A DNA stretch of 64,000 nucleotides, from positions 124,001-188,000 of the forward strand of contig NZ_AP031415.1 of assembly GCF_042850985.1 (NCBI RefSeq), read 5' to 3'. The stretch comes from Allocoprobacillus sp002160865. GTDB taxonomy: Bacteria; Bacillota_I; Bacilli_A; Erysipelotrichales; Coprobacillaceae. A program made the translations under genes and the position numbers. This document shows, piece after piece, positions 8,694 to 17,560 of the stretch; the first letter of the stretch is position 1, and each line of letters opens with the position of its first letter. Below the pieces are notes generated by a model, which was not told the DNA's origin, did no database searches, and saw nothing but the letters and a program-made list of their open reading frames with translations.

Positions 8694-8719
8694 TTGACAA
8701 TGTTCCTCAATCATGAACA
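8694..8719 (+). promoter_or_regulatory. Possible promoter/operator before the PTS IIB gene
   Basis: TTGACA at 8694-8699 runs straight into TGTTC-N9-GAACA (8701-8719), a perfect 5-bp inverted repeat. No good -10 box at 16-18 bases is visible, so the promoter part is weak. The dyad is a candidate site for the adjacent RpiR regulator. Confidence 0.35.
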
Positions 8720-8780
8720 GGTCTTGTATTTAAAAATGAAAGACTTTATAGTGGAACTATCAAAAGAAGGAGGAATCAAA

Positions 8781-9110
8781 ATGTTGAGAATTTTACTAGC
8801 ATGTGCAGGTGGTATGTCGACAAGTCTGCTGATGAATAAGATGAAAGAAGAAGCAGAGCAAAGAGGTATTGAAGTCAGTGTGGATGCTGTAGGTGAAAAA
8901 ACAATTGGTAATCACATAGGTAATTTTGATGTTTTATTGTTAGGTCCACAAGTCAGATATGTTTTAAAAAACGTCCAAGATGTTGTTGGTGACAAGGCTC
9001 CATTTGATGTGATTGATATGCGTGATTATGGAACAATGAATGGTGCAAAAGTTTTAGATCAGGCAATCAAGATGTATGAATCATTTTATCATAAGAAAGT
9101 GGGGGAATAA
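8781..9110 (+). CDS. PTS lactose/cellobiose-type subunit IIB
   Basis: 109 residues, the full length of an enzyme IIB of the Lac/Chb family. 'LLACAGGMSTSLL' carries the phosphorylated Cys8. It passes phosphate from IIA to the incoming sugar through IIC at the membrane. AGAAGGAGG precedes the ATG. One base separates its stop from the start of the glucosidase gene. No IIA or IIC lies next to it, so it must work with subunits encoded elsewhere, possibly the IIC at 16257-17543. Confidence 0.92.
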   Translation: MLRILLACAGGMSTSLLMNKMKEEAEQRGIEVSVDAVGEKTIGNHIGNFDVLLLGPQVRYVLKNVQDVVGDKAPFDVIDMRDYGTMNGAKVLDQAIKMYESFYHKKVGE

Positions 9111-9111
9111 G

Positions 9112-10584
9112 ATGTCTTTACCAAAGGATTTTTTATGGGGTGGCGCAACTGCGGCACATCAGTTTGAAGGCGGTTATTTAGAAGATGGAAAAGGGTTATG
9201 TAGTGGAGATGTTGTCACAAGTGGAGATGGTAGAAATGGTATTCAAAGACGAGTCACTTATACTTTGCCAGATGGTCAATATGGTTCACAATTTGTCTTT
9301 CCTTATCAGGATTTACCACAAGATGCAAAATTCTCTTGTCATGTAGATGAGTTTTATCCAACACATGAAGCCAGTGACTTTTATCATCATTATAAGGAAG
9401 ATATTGCCCTTATGGCGGAAATGGGATTCAAATGTTATCGTATGTCCATCAATTGGGCAAGAATATTGCCACATGGTGATGATGAAATTCCAAATGAAAA
9501 AGGTTTAGAATTCTATGATCGTGTCTTTGATGAATGTTTGAAATATCATATCGAACCAGTCGTGACTTTATTACATTTTGAAACACCAGTTTCGCTCATC
9601 AATAGATATGGAGCATGGATTGATCGTCGTTGTGTTGATGCATTTGTCAAATACTGTGAAATTGTGATGAAAAGATATCAACATAAAGTCAAATATTGGA
9701 TGACATTTAATGAGATTAATAATATGGAAATTCTACCTCTTTATGCTGGAGGATTATTAAAAAATGATGATCAGTCTAAAGCCACTGCGACTTATCATCA
9801 ATTCATTGCAAGTGCAAAAGTTGTGAAAATGGCTCATAAAATTAATTCTGAAATGAAAGTTGGCATGATGATTGCTTATACAGCAGCATATGCTTTGACT
9901 TGTCATCCACGTGATGAATTGAAATTAATGAAAGACAATCAGATAAGACATTTCTATTGTGATGTACAATGTCGTGGTCATTATCCACAATATAAGTTAA
10001 AAGAATATCAAAGAAAAGGACTTCATTTACCTGTTTTAGAAGGGGATCAACAAATTTTAAAAGAAGGGACAGTTGATTATATTGGATTGAGTTATTATTC
10101 AAGTTCATGTGTCAGTGGTGATGAAAAACAGAAAACGACATCTGGTAATATGACAACTTCCGTCATCAATCCATATTTAAAAACAAGTGAATGGGGTTGG
10201 CTGGTTAATCCTGTTGGATTACGTATTGCTTTAAATCAGCTCTATGAAAGATATGAATTACCATTATTTATTGTAGAAAATGGTTTAGGTGCTATTGATC
10301 ATATGGAAAACGGACAAATCCACGATACTTATCGTATTGAATATTTAAAAGAACATATTTATGAAATGAAAAAAGCAATAGAAGAAGATGGCGTAGATTT
10401 AATGGGGTATACACCATGGGGATGTATTGATGTGATTTCTGCTGGAACAGGAGAGATGAGAAAAAGATATGGTTTTGTATATGTGGATAAAGATGATAGT
10501 GGAAATGGAACAATGAAGCGTTATAAAAAAGATTCATTTTATTGGTATCAAAAAGTTATACAGTCAAATGGAGAAGAAATATAA
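9112..10584 (+). CDS. 6-phospho-beta-glucosidase, GH1
   Basis: 490 residues, normal for GH1. 'FLWGGATAAHQFEGG' opens the barrel, the acid/base is E201 in 'MTFNEIN' and the nucleophile is E389 in 'FIVENGLG'. The C-terminal 'RKRYGFVYVDKDD' block contains the Lys/Tyr phosphate-binding context of phospho-glycosidases (BglA/AscB type). It splits phosphorylated cellobiose, salicin or similar sugars delivered by the PTS. The start at 9112, 1 base after the IIB stop and behind GTGGGGG, is favoured over 9076. It resembles the GH1 protein at 17561-18967. Confidence 0.93.
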   Translation: MSLPKDFLWGGATAAHQFEGGYLEDGKGLCSGDVVTSGDGRNGIQRRVTYTLPDGQYGSQFVFPYQDLPQDAKFSCHVDEFYPTHEASDFYHHYKEDIALMAEMGFKCYRMSINWARILPHGDDEIPNEKGLEFYDRVFDECLKYHIEPVVTLLHFETPVSLINRYGAWIDRRCVDAFVKYCEIVMKRYQHKVKYWMTFNEINNMEILPLYAGGLLKNDDQSKATATYHQFIASAKVVKMAHKINSEMKVGMMIAYTAAYALTCHPRDELKLMKDNQIRHFYCDVQCRGHYPQYKLKEYQRKGLHLPVLEGDQQILKEGTVDYIGLSYYSSSCVSGDEKQKTTSGNMTTSVINPYLKTSEWGWLVNPVGLRIALNQLYERYELPLFIVENGLGAIDHMENGQIHDTYRIEYLKEHIYEMKKAIEEDGVDLMGYTPWGCIDVISAGTGEMRKRYGFVYVDKDDSGNGTMKRYKKDSFYWYQKVIQSNGEEI

Positions 10585-10604
10585 GATAAAGGAGATGTGT
10601 GAAA

Positions 10605-10937
10605 ATGGCAAAAGTTAAAGTGACAGTTATTGATAAGAAATGTTATCCAGAATTACAGAAGAAATATTGTATGGATCCAGATGTAGGACTATGTCCAATG
10701 TTTGAAGTTGGACAAGAATTTATCATTGAAAAGGGAAATGGAAAAGATGATTTCTGGCATATGCTAGATGGCAAATTTTGTAGTGAAGCATGGGATTGTG
10801 TCAGTCGTTATATTTATGCTGGACTTCAGGGTGGTTCTATTATGAAAGATTGGATGAGACATGAAAACGAAATGATTGCCTGTTGTAATGATGGGACTAG
10901 ACCAGTCATTTTTAAAATAGAAAGAATAGATGAATAA
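10605..10937 (+). CDS. TIGR04076 family protein
   Basis: 110 residues, Cys-rich (7 Cys), with the family blocks 'CPMFEVGQEF', 'FCSEAWDCVSRYIYAGLQGG' and 'MIACCNDGTRPVIFKIERID'. The pattern is well conserved in anaerobes but has no known function; paired cysteines suggest metal or redox chemistry. The ATG at 10605 fits GGAG at 10591 better than the GTG at 10599. Last gene of the IIB-GH1 unit, closed by a terminator. Confidence 0.85.
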   Translation: MAKVKVTVIDKKCYPELQKKYCMDPDVGLCPMFEVGQEFIIEKGNGKDDFWHMLDGKFCSEAWDCVSRYIYAGLQGGSIMKDWMRHENEMIACCNDGTRPVIFKIERIDE

Positions 10938-10960
10938 GCACTCTGTAGTGCTTATTTTCA
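10933..10960 (+). terminator. Terminator after TIGR04076 gene
   Basis: Perfect 10-bp stem AATAAGCACT / AGTGCTTATT with a CTGT loop, T-rich on the 3' side. It includes the stop codon. Confidence 0.8.
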
Positions 10961-11048
10961 TAATATGAAAGGGTTTTTAACGATAAATATTTGGTATTTG
11001 ATTTTGAAAGTATTATAATGATAGTAATAGAAAAGGAGGTTGGTTTAT

Positions 11049-11312
11049 ATGTTTAGTCTTTTTGATATTAATCATCATTTACAGAAATTGACTTTAAAAA
11101 GAATCAAGCAAATGTGTACTTCTAATAAAACTGACATTGATGATCAAAATCTCAAAGTCATTTTAAAAATTATTAAAGATAATCCACATGCTGTAATTGA
11201 TGAAGATTATCATCCTTTGTTATTGGTAGAGATTAGTAAAGAAACCAACCTAGAGGTTTCTAACCGATTTAAACCAATATTAGAAAACTATATAATGCGT
11301 GAAATTAAGTAG
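11049..11312 (+). CDS. Hypothetical small protein
   Basis: 87 residues, not recognised. Lys- and Asn-rich, probably helical, no membrane segment; a central 'ILKIIKDNPHAVIDEDYHPLL' stretch. AAGGAGG lies 9 bases before the ATG at 11049 and a terminator follows, so it is likely a real single-gene unit. A TTG at 11040 is the alternative start but would sit on top of the ribosome-binding site. Confidence 0.55.
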   Translation: MFSLFDINHHLQKLTLKRIKQMCTSNKTDIDDQNLKVILKIIKDNPHAVIDEDYHPLLLVEISKETNLEVSNRFKPILENYIMREIK

Positions 11313-11318
11313 GATATT

Positions 11319-11340
11319 AAGCTCAGAAATGAGCTTTTTT
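11319..11340 (+). terminator. Terminator after the small hypothetical gene
   Basis: AAGCTC / GAGCTT stem, 6-base loop, then a run of T's. Confidence 0.75.
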
Positions 11341-11374
11341 CTTTTGGCTTAAAAGCAATAATTCATTATATTAT

Positions 11375-12235
11375 TTATTCTAAAGGTTTCTGGTAAAATT
11401 GTCCTTTAATATCTTTTGAACAAATAATGTTGATAAAAACAGAAGAATCAAGTTTTTTACATAGATGACTGACATGTCTAACTTCATCAGCACCTATGAC
11501 AGTATATAAAATAGTTTTTTGTTCGTGTGAATAACATCCTTCTCCTTGAATTAATGTAACGCCATGATGTGTTTGTTCCATTAATTTTTGACTTAAAAGA
11601 TTAGGCTTTTGTGTAATGATAATAAGAGTAATCTTATGATCCTTTTGGTGAAACTTTTCAATGATCTGAGTCGAAACAAATTGAAAAATAATAGAATACA
11701 TTGCAGCTTCAAAGCCAAATAGAAATCCAGCAATAATCAATATCAGCATATTAAAAATAAAAATGAAATTCCATGATGGCTTTTTAAGTTTATATGATAG
11801 ATAGATGGCTACAAAGTCTGTCCCACCACTAGAAGCACCACCATATAAAGCAATCACAATAGCGATACCATTCATAATACCTCCAAATACAGAGACAAGT
11901 AATGAATCATAAGTTATAGGTGTACTTGGAATTATATCAACAAGAAAAGAATTAAAAATGATCATTAAAATAGAATAGCCTGTGAATTTTTTACCTATAA
12001 AATAAAAGCCAATAAGAGCAGGAAATACATTTAAAGATATATTGATAATAAAGTAAGGAATATTAATTTCAAAGAATTGATAAAAGGTTCTTTGCAACAA
12101 TAAGGATAATCCATTAAAACCGCTTGGAATGAGACCAACAGCATTGACAAAAGTTTTAATATTAAAAGACATTATAAGTGATGCAAACAAAACACATAGA
12201 AAACAAAAAAGATGTTTTTTTAGAAAGTTATACAT
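11375..12235 (-). CDS. YitT family membrane protein (DUF161 plus DUF2179)
   Basis: 286 residues. About five or six hydrophobic segments fill residues 10-190, including the conserved 'GGASSGGTDFVAIYLS' loop, and a soluble DUF2179 domain ends the protein ('TLIQGEGCYSHEQKTILYTVI'). YitT proteins are widespread Firmicute membrane proteins without an agreed function, sometimes treated as transporters. It starts 2 bases after the AbgB-like gene and is the last gene of the long minus-strand cluster. Confidence 0.88.
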   Translation of the reverse strand: MYNFLKKHLFCFLCVLFASLIMSFNIKTFVNAVGLIPSGFNGLSLLLQRTFYQFFEINIPYFIINISLNVFPALIGFYFIGKKFTGYSILMIIFNSFLVDIIPSTPITYDSLLVSVFGGIMNGIAIVIALYGGASSGGTDFVAIYLSYKLKKPSWNFIFIFNMLILIIAGFLFGFEAAMYSIIFQFVSTQIIEKFHQKDHKITLIIITQKPNLLSQKLMEQTHHGVTLIQGEGCYSHEQKTILYTVIGADEVRHVSHLCKKLDSSVFINIICSKDIKGQFYQKPLE

Positions 12236-12236
12236 T

Positions 12237-13634
12237 TTATTGATTTAAATATTTTTTAGGGATTGGACATACGTATTCTTGATTTTGAGTACGTTTTTTT
12301 TGTTCATGTTTTGCTTGCAAAATAATATTTGTGTCTTCAAATAAACGAATGCATGTTTGATAAAGTACTTCACTGGCATATAACATCCCCTTAATCGCAT
12401 AACTAGATGTCCCTTGTGCGACTTGAATCCAAGAATGAGGTTGTGTTCCTAAACAAAAACAGGCGCAATGAAGTTGGATAAGAGGAACTATTTGACTCAC
12501 ATCACCCATGTCTGAAGAAGCAGTTTCAATAACATCTTGTGGAGAATAGGGAAGAATAAAGTCTCCGTATGGATGATCTTGACATAATTTTTGTCTGACA
12601 TCTAATTGAAAAGCGGGGATTAATCCTAAATCTTGATACCAATCATCACCAATGATTTTACGATAATTATTAATATATTGTTTTTCTTCAGTGTTATATT
12701 GAGGTAAAGGAACCGTCTGCATAACATTATAAACAAGAGTTGCTAAAGTATCATTAGGAATAACATTGCTGACGGCTTTATCGAAAACAATATCAACAGT
12801 TGTATCAGTCATAAGAGCAGCACCCTTTGCAATATTTGAGACTCTTTCAAAAAGTTTTTGAACACTTTGATTATTTCGACTACGAATGAGATAGAGAACT
12901 TCAGCTTCTGATTGAACAACATTTGGAGATATTCCACCAGTATTTGTTATAGCGTAATGAATACGATCTGTCATCTCCATATGCTCTCTTAAATAATTAA
13001 CTCCAATATCCATAAGTTCAACAGCATCTAGGGCACTTCTTCCTTTTTCAGGAGCTGCACCAGCATGACTACTTAATCCATGGAAACGAAAGTAATATTG
13101 ACAATTAGCTAGCATGCTTCCCACCATAACAGTGTTCATAGTACTTGGATGCCATGTTAAAGCAACATCAATTTGATTAAAAACACCAGCTCCGGCTAAA
13201 TAAGTTTTACCAGCTCCATTTTCTTCAGCTGGACAACCAAAAATAACGATTGATCCACAATCAGGATGAAGGTCAATATATTCTTTTATTAATAGAGCTG
13301 AGCCCACTATACCTGTTCCTATTAAATGATGCCCACAACCATGACCATTATGTGTTTCCTCTCTAGGACAATATTTTAAATAATCAGCTTTTTGACTTAG
13401 ACCACTTAATGCATCGTATTCAGCCAATAAGCCAATAACTGGTTTTTGGTGACCATAAGTAGCTTTAAACGCAGTCGCTATACCAGCAATATTTTTCTCT
13501 ATTTTAAAACCATATGAAGCTAAAGTTCTTGTCAATAATTTAACGGTCTGAAATTCCTGATAACCTATTTCAGAAAAAGACCAAATTTGAGAATTGATAG
13601 ACTGTAATAAATGTTTATATTGGTGAATACTCAT
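12237..13634 (-). CDS. M20 family amidohydrolase, AbgB-like (aminobenzoyl-glutamate hydrolase type)
   Basis: 465 residues. The metal site is seen in 'GHGCGHHLIGTG' and 'CPAEENGAGK', with a later 'TWHPSTMN' and the dimerisation-domain 'GLSSHAGAAPEKGRSALDAV' block. The overall pattern, including the C-terminal 'ASSDMGDVSQIVPLIQLH', fits AbgB-like amidohydrolases that cut p-aminobenzoyl-glutamate or similar amide-linked dipeptides. AGGAGG precedes the ATG. It lies between an AEC transporter and YitT, and with the other M20 enzyme suggests uptake and cleavage of small amide or peptide compounds. Confidence 0.85.
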   Translation of the reverse strand: MSIHQYKHLLQSINSQIWSFSEIGYQEFQTVKLLTRTLASYGFKIEKNIAGIATAFKATYGHQKPVIGLLAEYDALSGLSQKADYLKYCPREETHNGHGCGHHLIGTGIVGSALLIKEYIDLHPDCGSIVIFGCPAEENGAGKTYLAGAGVFNQIDVALTWHPSTMNTVMVGSMLANCQYYFRFHGLSSHAGAAPEKGRSALDAVELMDIGVNYLREHMEMTDRIHYAITNTGGISPNVVQSEAEVLYLIRSRNNQSVQKLFERVSNIAKGAALMTDTTVDIVFDKAVSNVIPNDTLATLVYNVMQTVPLPQYNTEEKQYINNYRKIIGDDWYQDLGLIPAFQLDVRQKLCQDHPYGDFILPYSPQDVIETASSDMGDVSQIVPLIQLHCACFCLGTQPHSWIQVAQGTSSYAIKGMLYASEVLYQTCIRLFEDTNIILQAKHEQKKRTQNQEYVCPIPKKYLNQ

Positions 13635-13646
13635 AGAATCAACCTC

Positions 13647-14561
13647 CTATATTAAAAAGAAATAAACAAGTAAAGGAATAGTAATAACGGAAAGCAATGT
13701 AGAAATAAAAATTGTTTGTACAGCTAATTGTTCATTTTGATGATAAGTTTTAGCATATAATGCTGCACTGTTTGCTACAGGCATAGCCAATATAATTAAT
13801 GCAATACCTTTAACAATATTATTCTGAATGAATTGAAATAAAGGCATAAAACAAATTGGTAATATAAAGTTAATAAAGATACAAAATAGATAAACACGGC
13901 CTTCAAATAACATTTGTTTAAGATGATATTGTGACATAGTAAGACCAATTATGAACATGGATAATGGAGTTGTCATATTTCCAATATTTGTACAAAAGTT
14001 AGCAATAGGCGAAGGAATGGTAATTGAGAAGGCATATATGAATAAAGCTAATAAGGAGGAAATAATACCTGGAGTTATTATTTTTTGAAAAGAAAAATGA
14101 AATTCATGCTTATTTTGATAGTTCATCATAAATATACCAATAGAAAATAAAGAAATATTAAAACCGATATTAATAATAGCAGTATATAGTAAAGCACCTT
14201 GTCCATAAATAGATTGAATTAAAGGAAAACCCATAAAACCCACATTAGGGTAACTTATCATAAACATATGTAAGGATGCATCTTTTTGGATATGGAATAC
14301 TTTGATGATAATATAGGCAATAATAGGTAATAGAATAACTAATAAAAAACTAGCATAGAGAATATCTAAAATAGGCAATTGATCAAAATGAGATGTTGTT
14401 ACAGAAGATAAAATCAAAAAAGGCATAGTGATATTCAAAACAAATTTTGTTAAATCATTAGAAAAATGATGATGAAAAAGGTGGCATTTACCAATGACAA
14501 ATCCTAAACAGATCATCATTAATAATTGAAGCAATTGTAAGCAAATGATAGTTATACTCAT
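13647..14561 (-). CDS. AEC family transporter (auxin efflux carrier type permease)
   Basis: 304 residues, almost wholly hydrophobic, with about ten membrane segments in two similar halves. 'ITMPFLILSSV' in the first half and 'MTTPLSMFIIGLTM' plus 'MPVANSAALYAK' in the second are the AEC marks. Members move organic acids, malonate or amino-acid derivatives; the substrate here is unknown. The ATG at 14561 overlaps the upstream stop (ATGA) and has GGGAG 6 bases before it, so the ATG at 14576 is rejected. Placed between two M20 amidohydrolases, so it may move their substrates or products. Confidence 0.85.
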   Translation of the reverse strand: MSITIICLQLLQLLMMICLGFVIGKCHLFHHHFSNDLTKFVLNITMPFLILSSVTTSHFDQLPILDILYASFLLVILLPIIAYIIIKVFHIQKDASLHMFMISYPNVGFMGFPLIQSIYGQGALLYTAIINIGFNISLFSIGIFMMNYQNKHEFHFSFQKIITPGIISSLLALFIYAFSITIPSPIANFCTNIGNMTTPLSMFIIGLTMSQYHLKQMLFEGRVYLFCIFINFILPICFMPLFQFIQNNIVKGIALIILAMPVANSAALYAKTYHQNEQLAVQTIFISTLLSVITIPLLVYFFLI

Positions 14562-15706
14562 ATACGTAACTCCCAATCAACATATTGAAGAATCAATGCC
14601 ATAGCAACTTGAAACCCAATAGGAATACTGTTAATGTCAATCCATTCATGATAAGTATGAGCATCACCGCCAATAATTGTTCCTATCGTATTTGCACAAA
14701 TACCATATGATAGTGGGATATTGGAATCAGTAGAATTTTCACATAAAATAATATTCTTTTTATAAAAATGTTGAATTATATTAAGATTTCTACTTGTAAA
14801 TTTTCTCATTTTTTCTTGTGATAAAGGTCCATTACCAGGACGCTCTCCTAATACTTTGATTTGAATATCAATATGTTTATCATTTATATTATTAATGATT
14901 TTTTGAAACGATTGTTCCATAATATTTAGGCATTGTTGACTTGATGAACGAAATTCATATGTTACAGAGGCATGATTAGCAATAACATTAATAGCACTTC
15001 CACCTTCTATTTTTCCAAAATTAAAAGTTGTTTTTGCTTCAGTTGGTAAAGAAATTTGATTTAATTGTGTAATAATCTTTGCAATCCAGGCAATTGCGTT
15101 TTCTTGACCAAAATTAACATAAGAATGCCCTCCATGTGTTTTTACATCAATCTGATAACGTTTTGAGCCAACTGCACAATAAGTACATTCATTGAGATAG
15201 CCATCCAAAGAAATAAATTCCTTAATCTTTGAATGATATTTTTCTATAATCTGACGGCAACCCATAGAATTACCTAATCCTTCTTCTCCTGAATTGATGA
15301 CAAATAAGATTTGATATTTTGGTTGAAGTCTCATCTTGATAATATATTGTATGGTCATTAACATATTGACCATATTAGCCGTATCATCTCCAATACCAGG
15401 AGCAAAAAGTTTGTTATCAACTTGTTTGACTTGAATATTCTGAATATCAGGAAAAGCAATATCATTATGAGCCATAATAATGATTAATGTTTCATTATTT
15501 TCCCCATTAATTGGACAAATAACATTATTAACATTATCCATATAAGCATTCGCACCTATTGATTGCAGCCAATTCAAGCAAAAAGTAGCACGTTTTTTTT
15601 CATGAAAAGTAGGTGAAGGAATTTCTGTCAGTGTTTTTAATAATTGAATATTCTCTTCAAGATGTTGTTGAACATATTTTATTTCATTATGTGTTAAATA
15701 ATCCAT
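14558..15706 (-). CDS. M20/M25/M40 family metallopeptidase
   Basis: 382 residues. Metal ligands: His and Asp in 'MAHNDIAFP', Asp in 'PGIGDDTANMV', Glu pair in 'NSGEEGLGNS', Asp in 'ISLDGY', and the late 'IGGDAHTYHEW' His. The central dimerisation domain carries 'THGGHSYVNFG'. The family cleaves dipeptides, tripeptides or N-acyl amino acids. It overlaps the AEC permease by 4 bases and follows the RDD gene by 10 bases, so the three are one unit. Confidence 0.85.
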   Translation of the reverse strand: MDYLTHNEIKYVQQHLEENIQLLKTLTEIPSPTFHEKKRATFCLNWLQSIGANAYMDNVNNVICPINGENNETLIIIMAHNDIAFPDIQNIQVKQVDNKLFAPGIGDDTANMVNMLMTIQYIIKMRLQPKYQILFVINSGEEGLGNSMGCRQIIEKYHSKIKEFISLDGYLNECTYCAVGSKRYQIDVKTHGGHSYVNFGQENAIAWIAKIITQLNQISLPTEAKTTFNFGKIEGGSAINVIANHASVTYEFRSSSQQCLNIMEQSFQKIINNINDKHIDIQIKVLGERPGNGPLSQEKMRKFTSRNLNIIQHFYKKNIILCENSTDSNIPLSYGICANTIGTIIGGDAHTYHEWIDINSIPIGFQVAMALILQYVDWELRI

Positions 15707-15716
15707 AAGCGACTCC

Positions 15717-16208
15717 TTATTGAATTTCTGTTTTAGCTAATTGATCATACAATGCAATGTGATTTCTATGACAAAGTATATAAATAATCATAACGAAAGA
15801 TAAAATAAAAACGAAAGTGTTTATATAAGGTGTTAATGAAATGGAAGAAAATAAAGAGATAAACTGAATGATTAAAGATGTAAGAGAAGTTAAGCAAACC
15901 ATATATATACATTGTCTAATACATAATGATGAAAAAGATGAGTAACAAATTTTATATTTCATAATTTTCTTTCCGATCGTTTGTCCATGAAAGAAATATG
16001 GGATAACTAGAAAATATAGGATTAATGCAAATATACTTAATAAGAGTAAAATAGAAGATATAGGTTTAGAAAATAACGTGATATCTTGAGATATTTGATG
16101 AAATTGATAATAAGTAGTTAGAGAAATAGGAATTGTAGATAAAAGTGTACCTAAATATAAATCAATCATATAGGCAATAGCTCTTTTTATAAGTGATATA
16201 TTATTCAT
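15717..16208 (-). CDS. RDD family membrane protein
   Basis: 163 residues. It opens with 'LIKRAIAYMIDLYLG', the RDD-type start (here R...D), followed by about four hydrophobic segments and the 'GQTIGKKIMKYKICY' loop typical of the family. Role unknown; some members are ion antiporters. AGGAGG precedes the ATG. A hairpin separates it from PTS IIC upstream, so its expression may be lower than that of the glucoside genes. Confidence 0.8.
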   Translation of the reverse strand: MNNISLIKRAIAYMIDLYLGTLLSTIPISLTTYYQFHQISQDITLFSKPISSILLLLSIFALILYFLVIPYFFHGQTIGKKIMKYKICYSSFSSLCIRQCIYMVCLTSLTSLIIQFISLFSSISLTPYINTFVFILSFVMIIYILCHRNHIALYDQLAKTEIQ

Positions 16209-16226
16209 TTTTTTATTCCTCCTGTG

Positions 16227-16254
16227 AAAAAAGGCATGCTTTTCATGCCTTTTG
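16227..16254 (-). terminator. Terminator or attenuator between PTS IIC and RDD genes
   Basis: AAGGCATG / CATGCCTT stem with a 5-base loop, with A's on one side and T's on the other, so it can work in either direction. On the minus strand it sits 6 bases past the IIC stop and would reduce read-through into the peptidase genes. Confidence 0.75.
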
Positions 16255-16256
16255 TT

Positions 16257-17543
16257 TTATTGTTTTGTGGCAAGCTGTTCATTATCGTATTCTTGTTTAT
16301 CTTGCATTTTAAAGAATGGATAGTAGATAGCCATACTCACAAGAATAAGAACAATTTGTAAAACAGCACCTTGCCAACCACATAATAAGAATCCTGAAAT
16401 AATAGGTGGAGTTGTCCATGGAACTTCGACACCAATACTTACTGGAACTAATCCAAAGAATGTGGCAGCATAAGTTACTATAGCAACAGCAATATTAGCA
16501 ACAATAAATGGAATAGCCATAATTGGATTGAGAACAATTGGTAATCCAAAGACAATTGGCTCATTAATATTGAATAAAGCAGGGACAATAGATAATTTTC
16601 CTAATGCTTTATATTGAGATGATTTAGCTGTGAGAAGAATAATAATAGCTAAACCTAAAGTTGCAGCAGTTCCTCCGATTTTGACAAAGTTAGCAATAAA
16701 TTGATAATTAACAATATTAGTAGCAGCTTGTCCTAGTTCAAGTGCAGCAGCATTTTCTGCAGAGAGTGATCTCCAAATTGGATTCATAACAGCAGAAACA
16801 ATAGAAGAACCATGTAAACCAAAACACCATAAAATAGCTTCAATGAATAAAACAATACAAGTTGCAGGTAAAGTACTACCAAGAGATTGTAAAGGTTGTT
16901 GTAACATTGTAAAGATAAAGTTTTGTGCACTACCAAAATCAGTATTTACAAAAATTAAACGAATAATATTAAAGATAATAAAGATAAAAGCAACTGGAAT
17001 TAAAGCTTCAAATGGCTTAGCTACGTTTTGTGGAACAGCATCAGGAAGTTTGATTGTCCATCCTCTCTTTAAGATAAAACGATATATTTCAACTGCTAAA
17101 CAAGATGAAATAATAGCTAAAAACAAACCAGAAGCACCGAAATTATCAATTGGTAAACCTTTAGCATTGTCTGCATCTACAATCAAAGGAGTTAACATAA
17201 AATAAGAGACGAAAGCAACGATGATAGATTCACGACTTCCTATTTGATAGTGATTTGCTAAAGACTTAGCAATCCCTACGACAACATATAGTGACATGAG
17301 TCCATAACTGATACGATATGGAAACATAAAGATATCATTCCAATTTTCTCCTAATATACCTGCCATAAACTCTTCATAACCATTTATTGGAATGCTTGTA
17401 AGTAGTAGGAATATAGATCCTACAATAATAATTGGCATAACACCGAAAAAGCCTTCTTTAATAGCTGTCAAATATCTATTACTACTAATTTTCATAGCAA
17501 TAGGGACAAGCTTTTCGTTCATTTTTTCAAACACATTATTCAT
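16257..17543 (-). CDS. PTS cellobiose/lactose-type transporter subunit IIC
   Basis: 428 residues with eight to ten hydrophobic segments. Family blocks: 'GFFGVMPIIIVGSIFLLL', 'CFGLHGSSIVSAVMNPI', 'FNINEPIVFGLPIVLNP' and 'PWTTPPIISGFL'. This is the membrane channel that brings in a beta-glucoside while IIB phosphorylates it. GAGGG precedes the ATG, 17 bases after the GH1 gene. No IIA or IIB lies in this cluster; the IIB at 8781-9110 is a possible partner. Confidence 0.93.
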   Translation of the reverse strand: MNNVFEKMNEKLVPIAMKISSNRYLTAIKEGFFGVMPIIIVGSIFLLLTSIPINGYEEFMAGILGENWNDIFMFPYRISYGLMSLYVVVGIAKSLANHYQIGSRESIIVAFVSYFMLTPLIVDADNAKGLPIDNFGASGLFLAIISSCLAVEIYRFILKRGWTIKLPDAVPQNVAKPFEALIPVAFIFIIFNIIRLIFVNTDFGSAQNFIFTMLQQPLQSLGSTLPATCIVLFIEAILWCFGLHGSSIVSAVMNPIWRSLSAENAAALELGQAATNIVNYQFIANFVKIGGTAATLGLAIIILLTAKSSQYKALGKLSIVPALFNINEPIVFGLPIVLNPIMAIPFIVANIAVAIVTYAATFFGLVPVSIGVEVPWTTPPIISGFLLCGWQGAVLQIVLILVSMAIYYPFFKMQDKQEYDNEQLATKQ

Positions 17544-17560
17544 TTTTTTACCCTCTTTCC

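Noticed and set aside
8694..8732. Complete sigma-A promoter before PTS IIB
   Set aside because: TTGACA is perfect, but no acceptable -10 hexamer lies 16-18 bases on; only the dyad is kept as a candidate.
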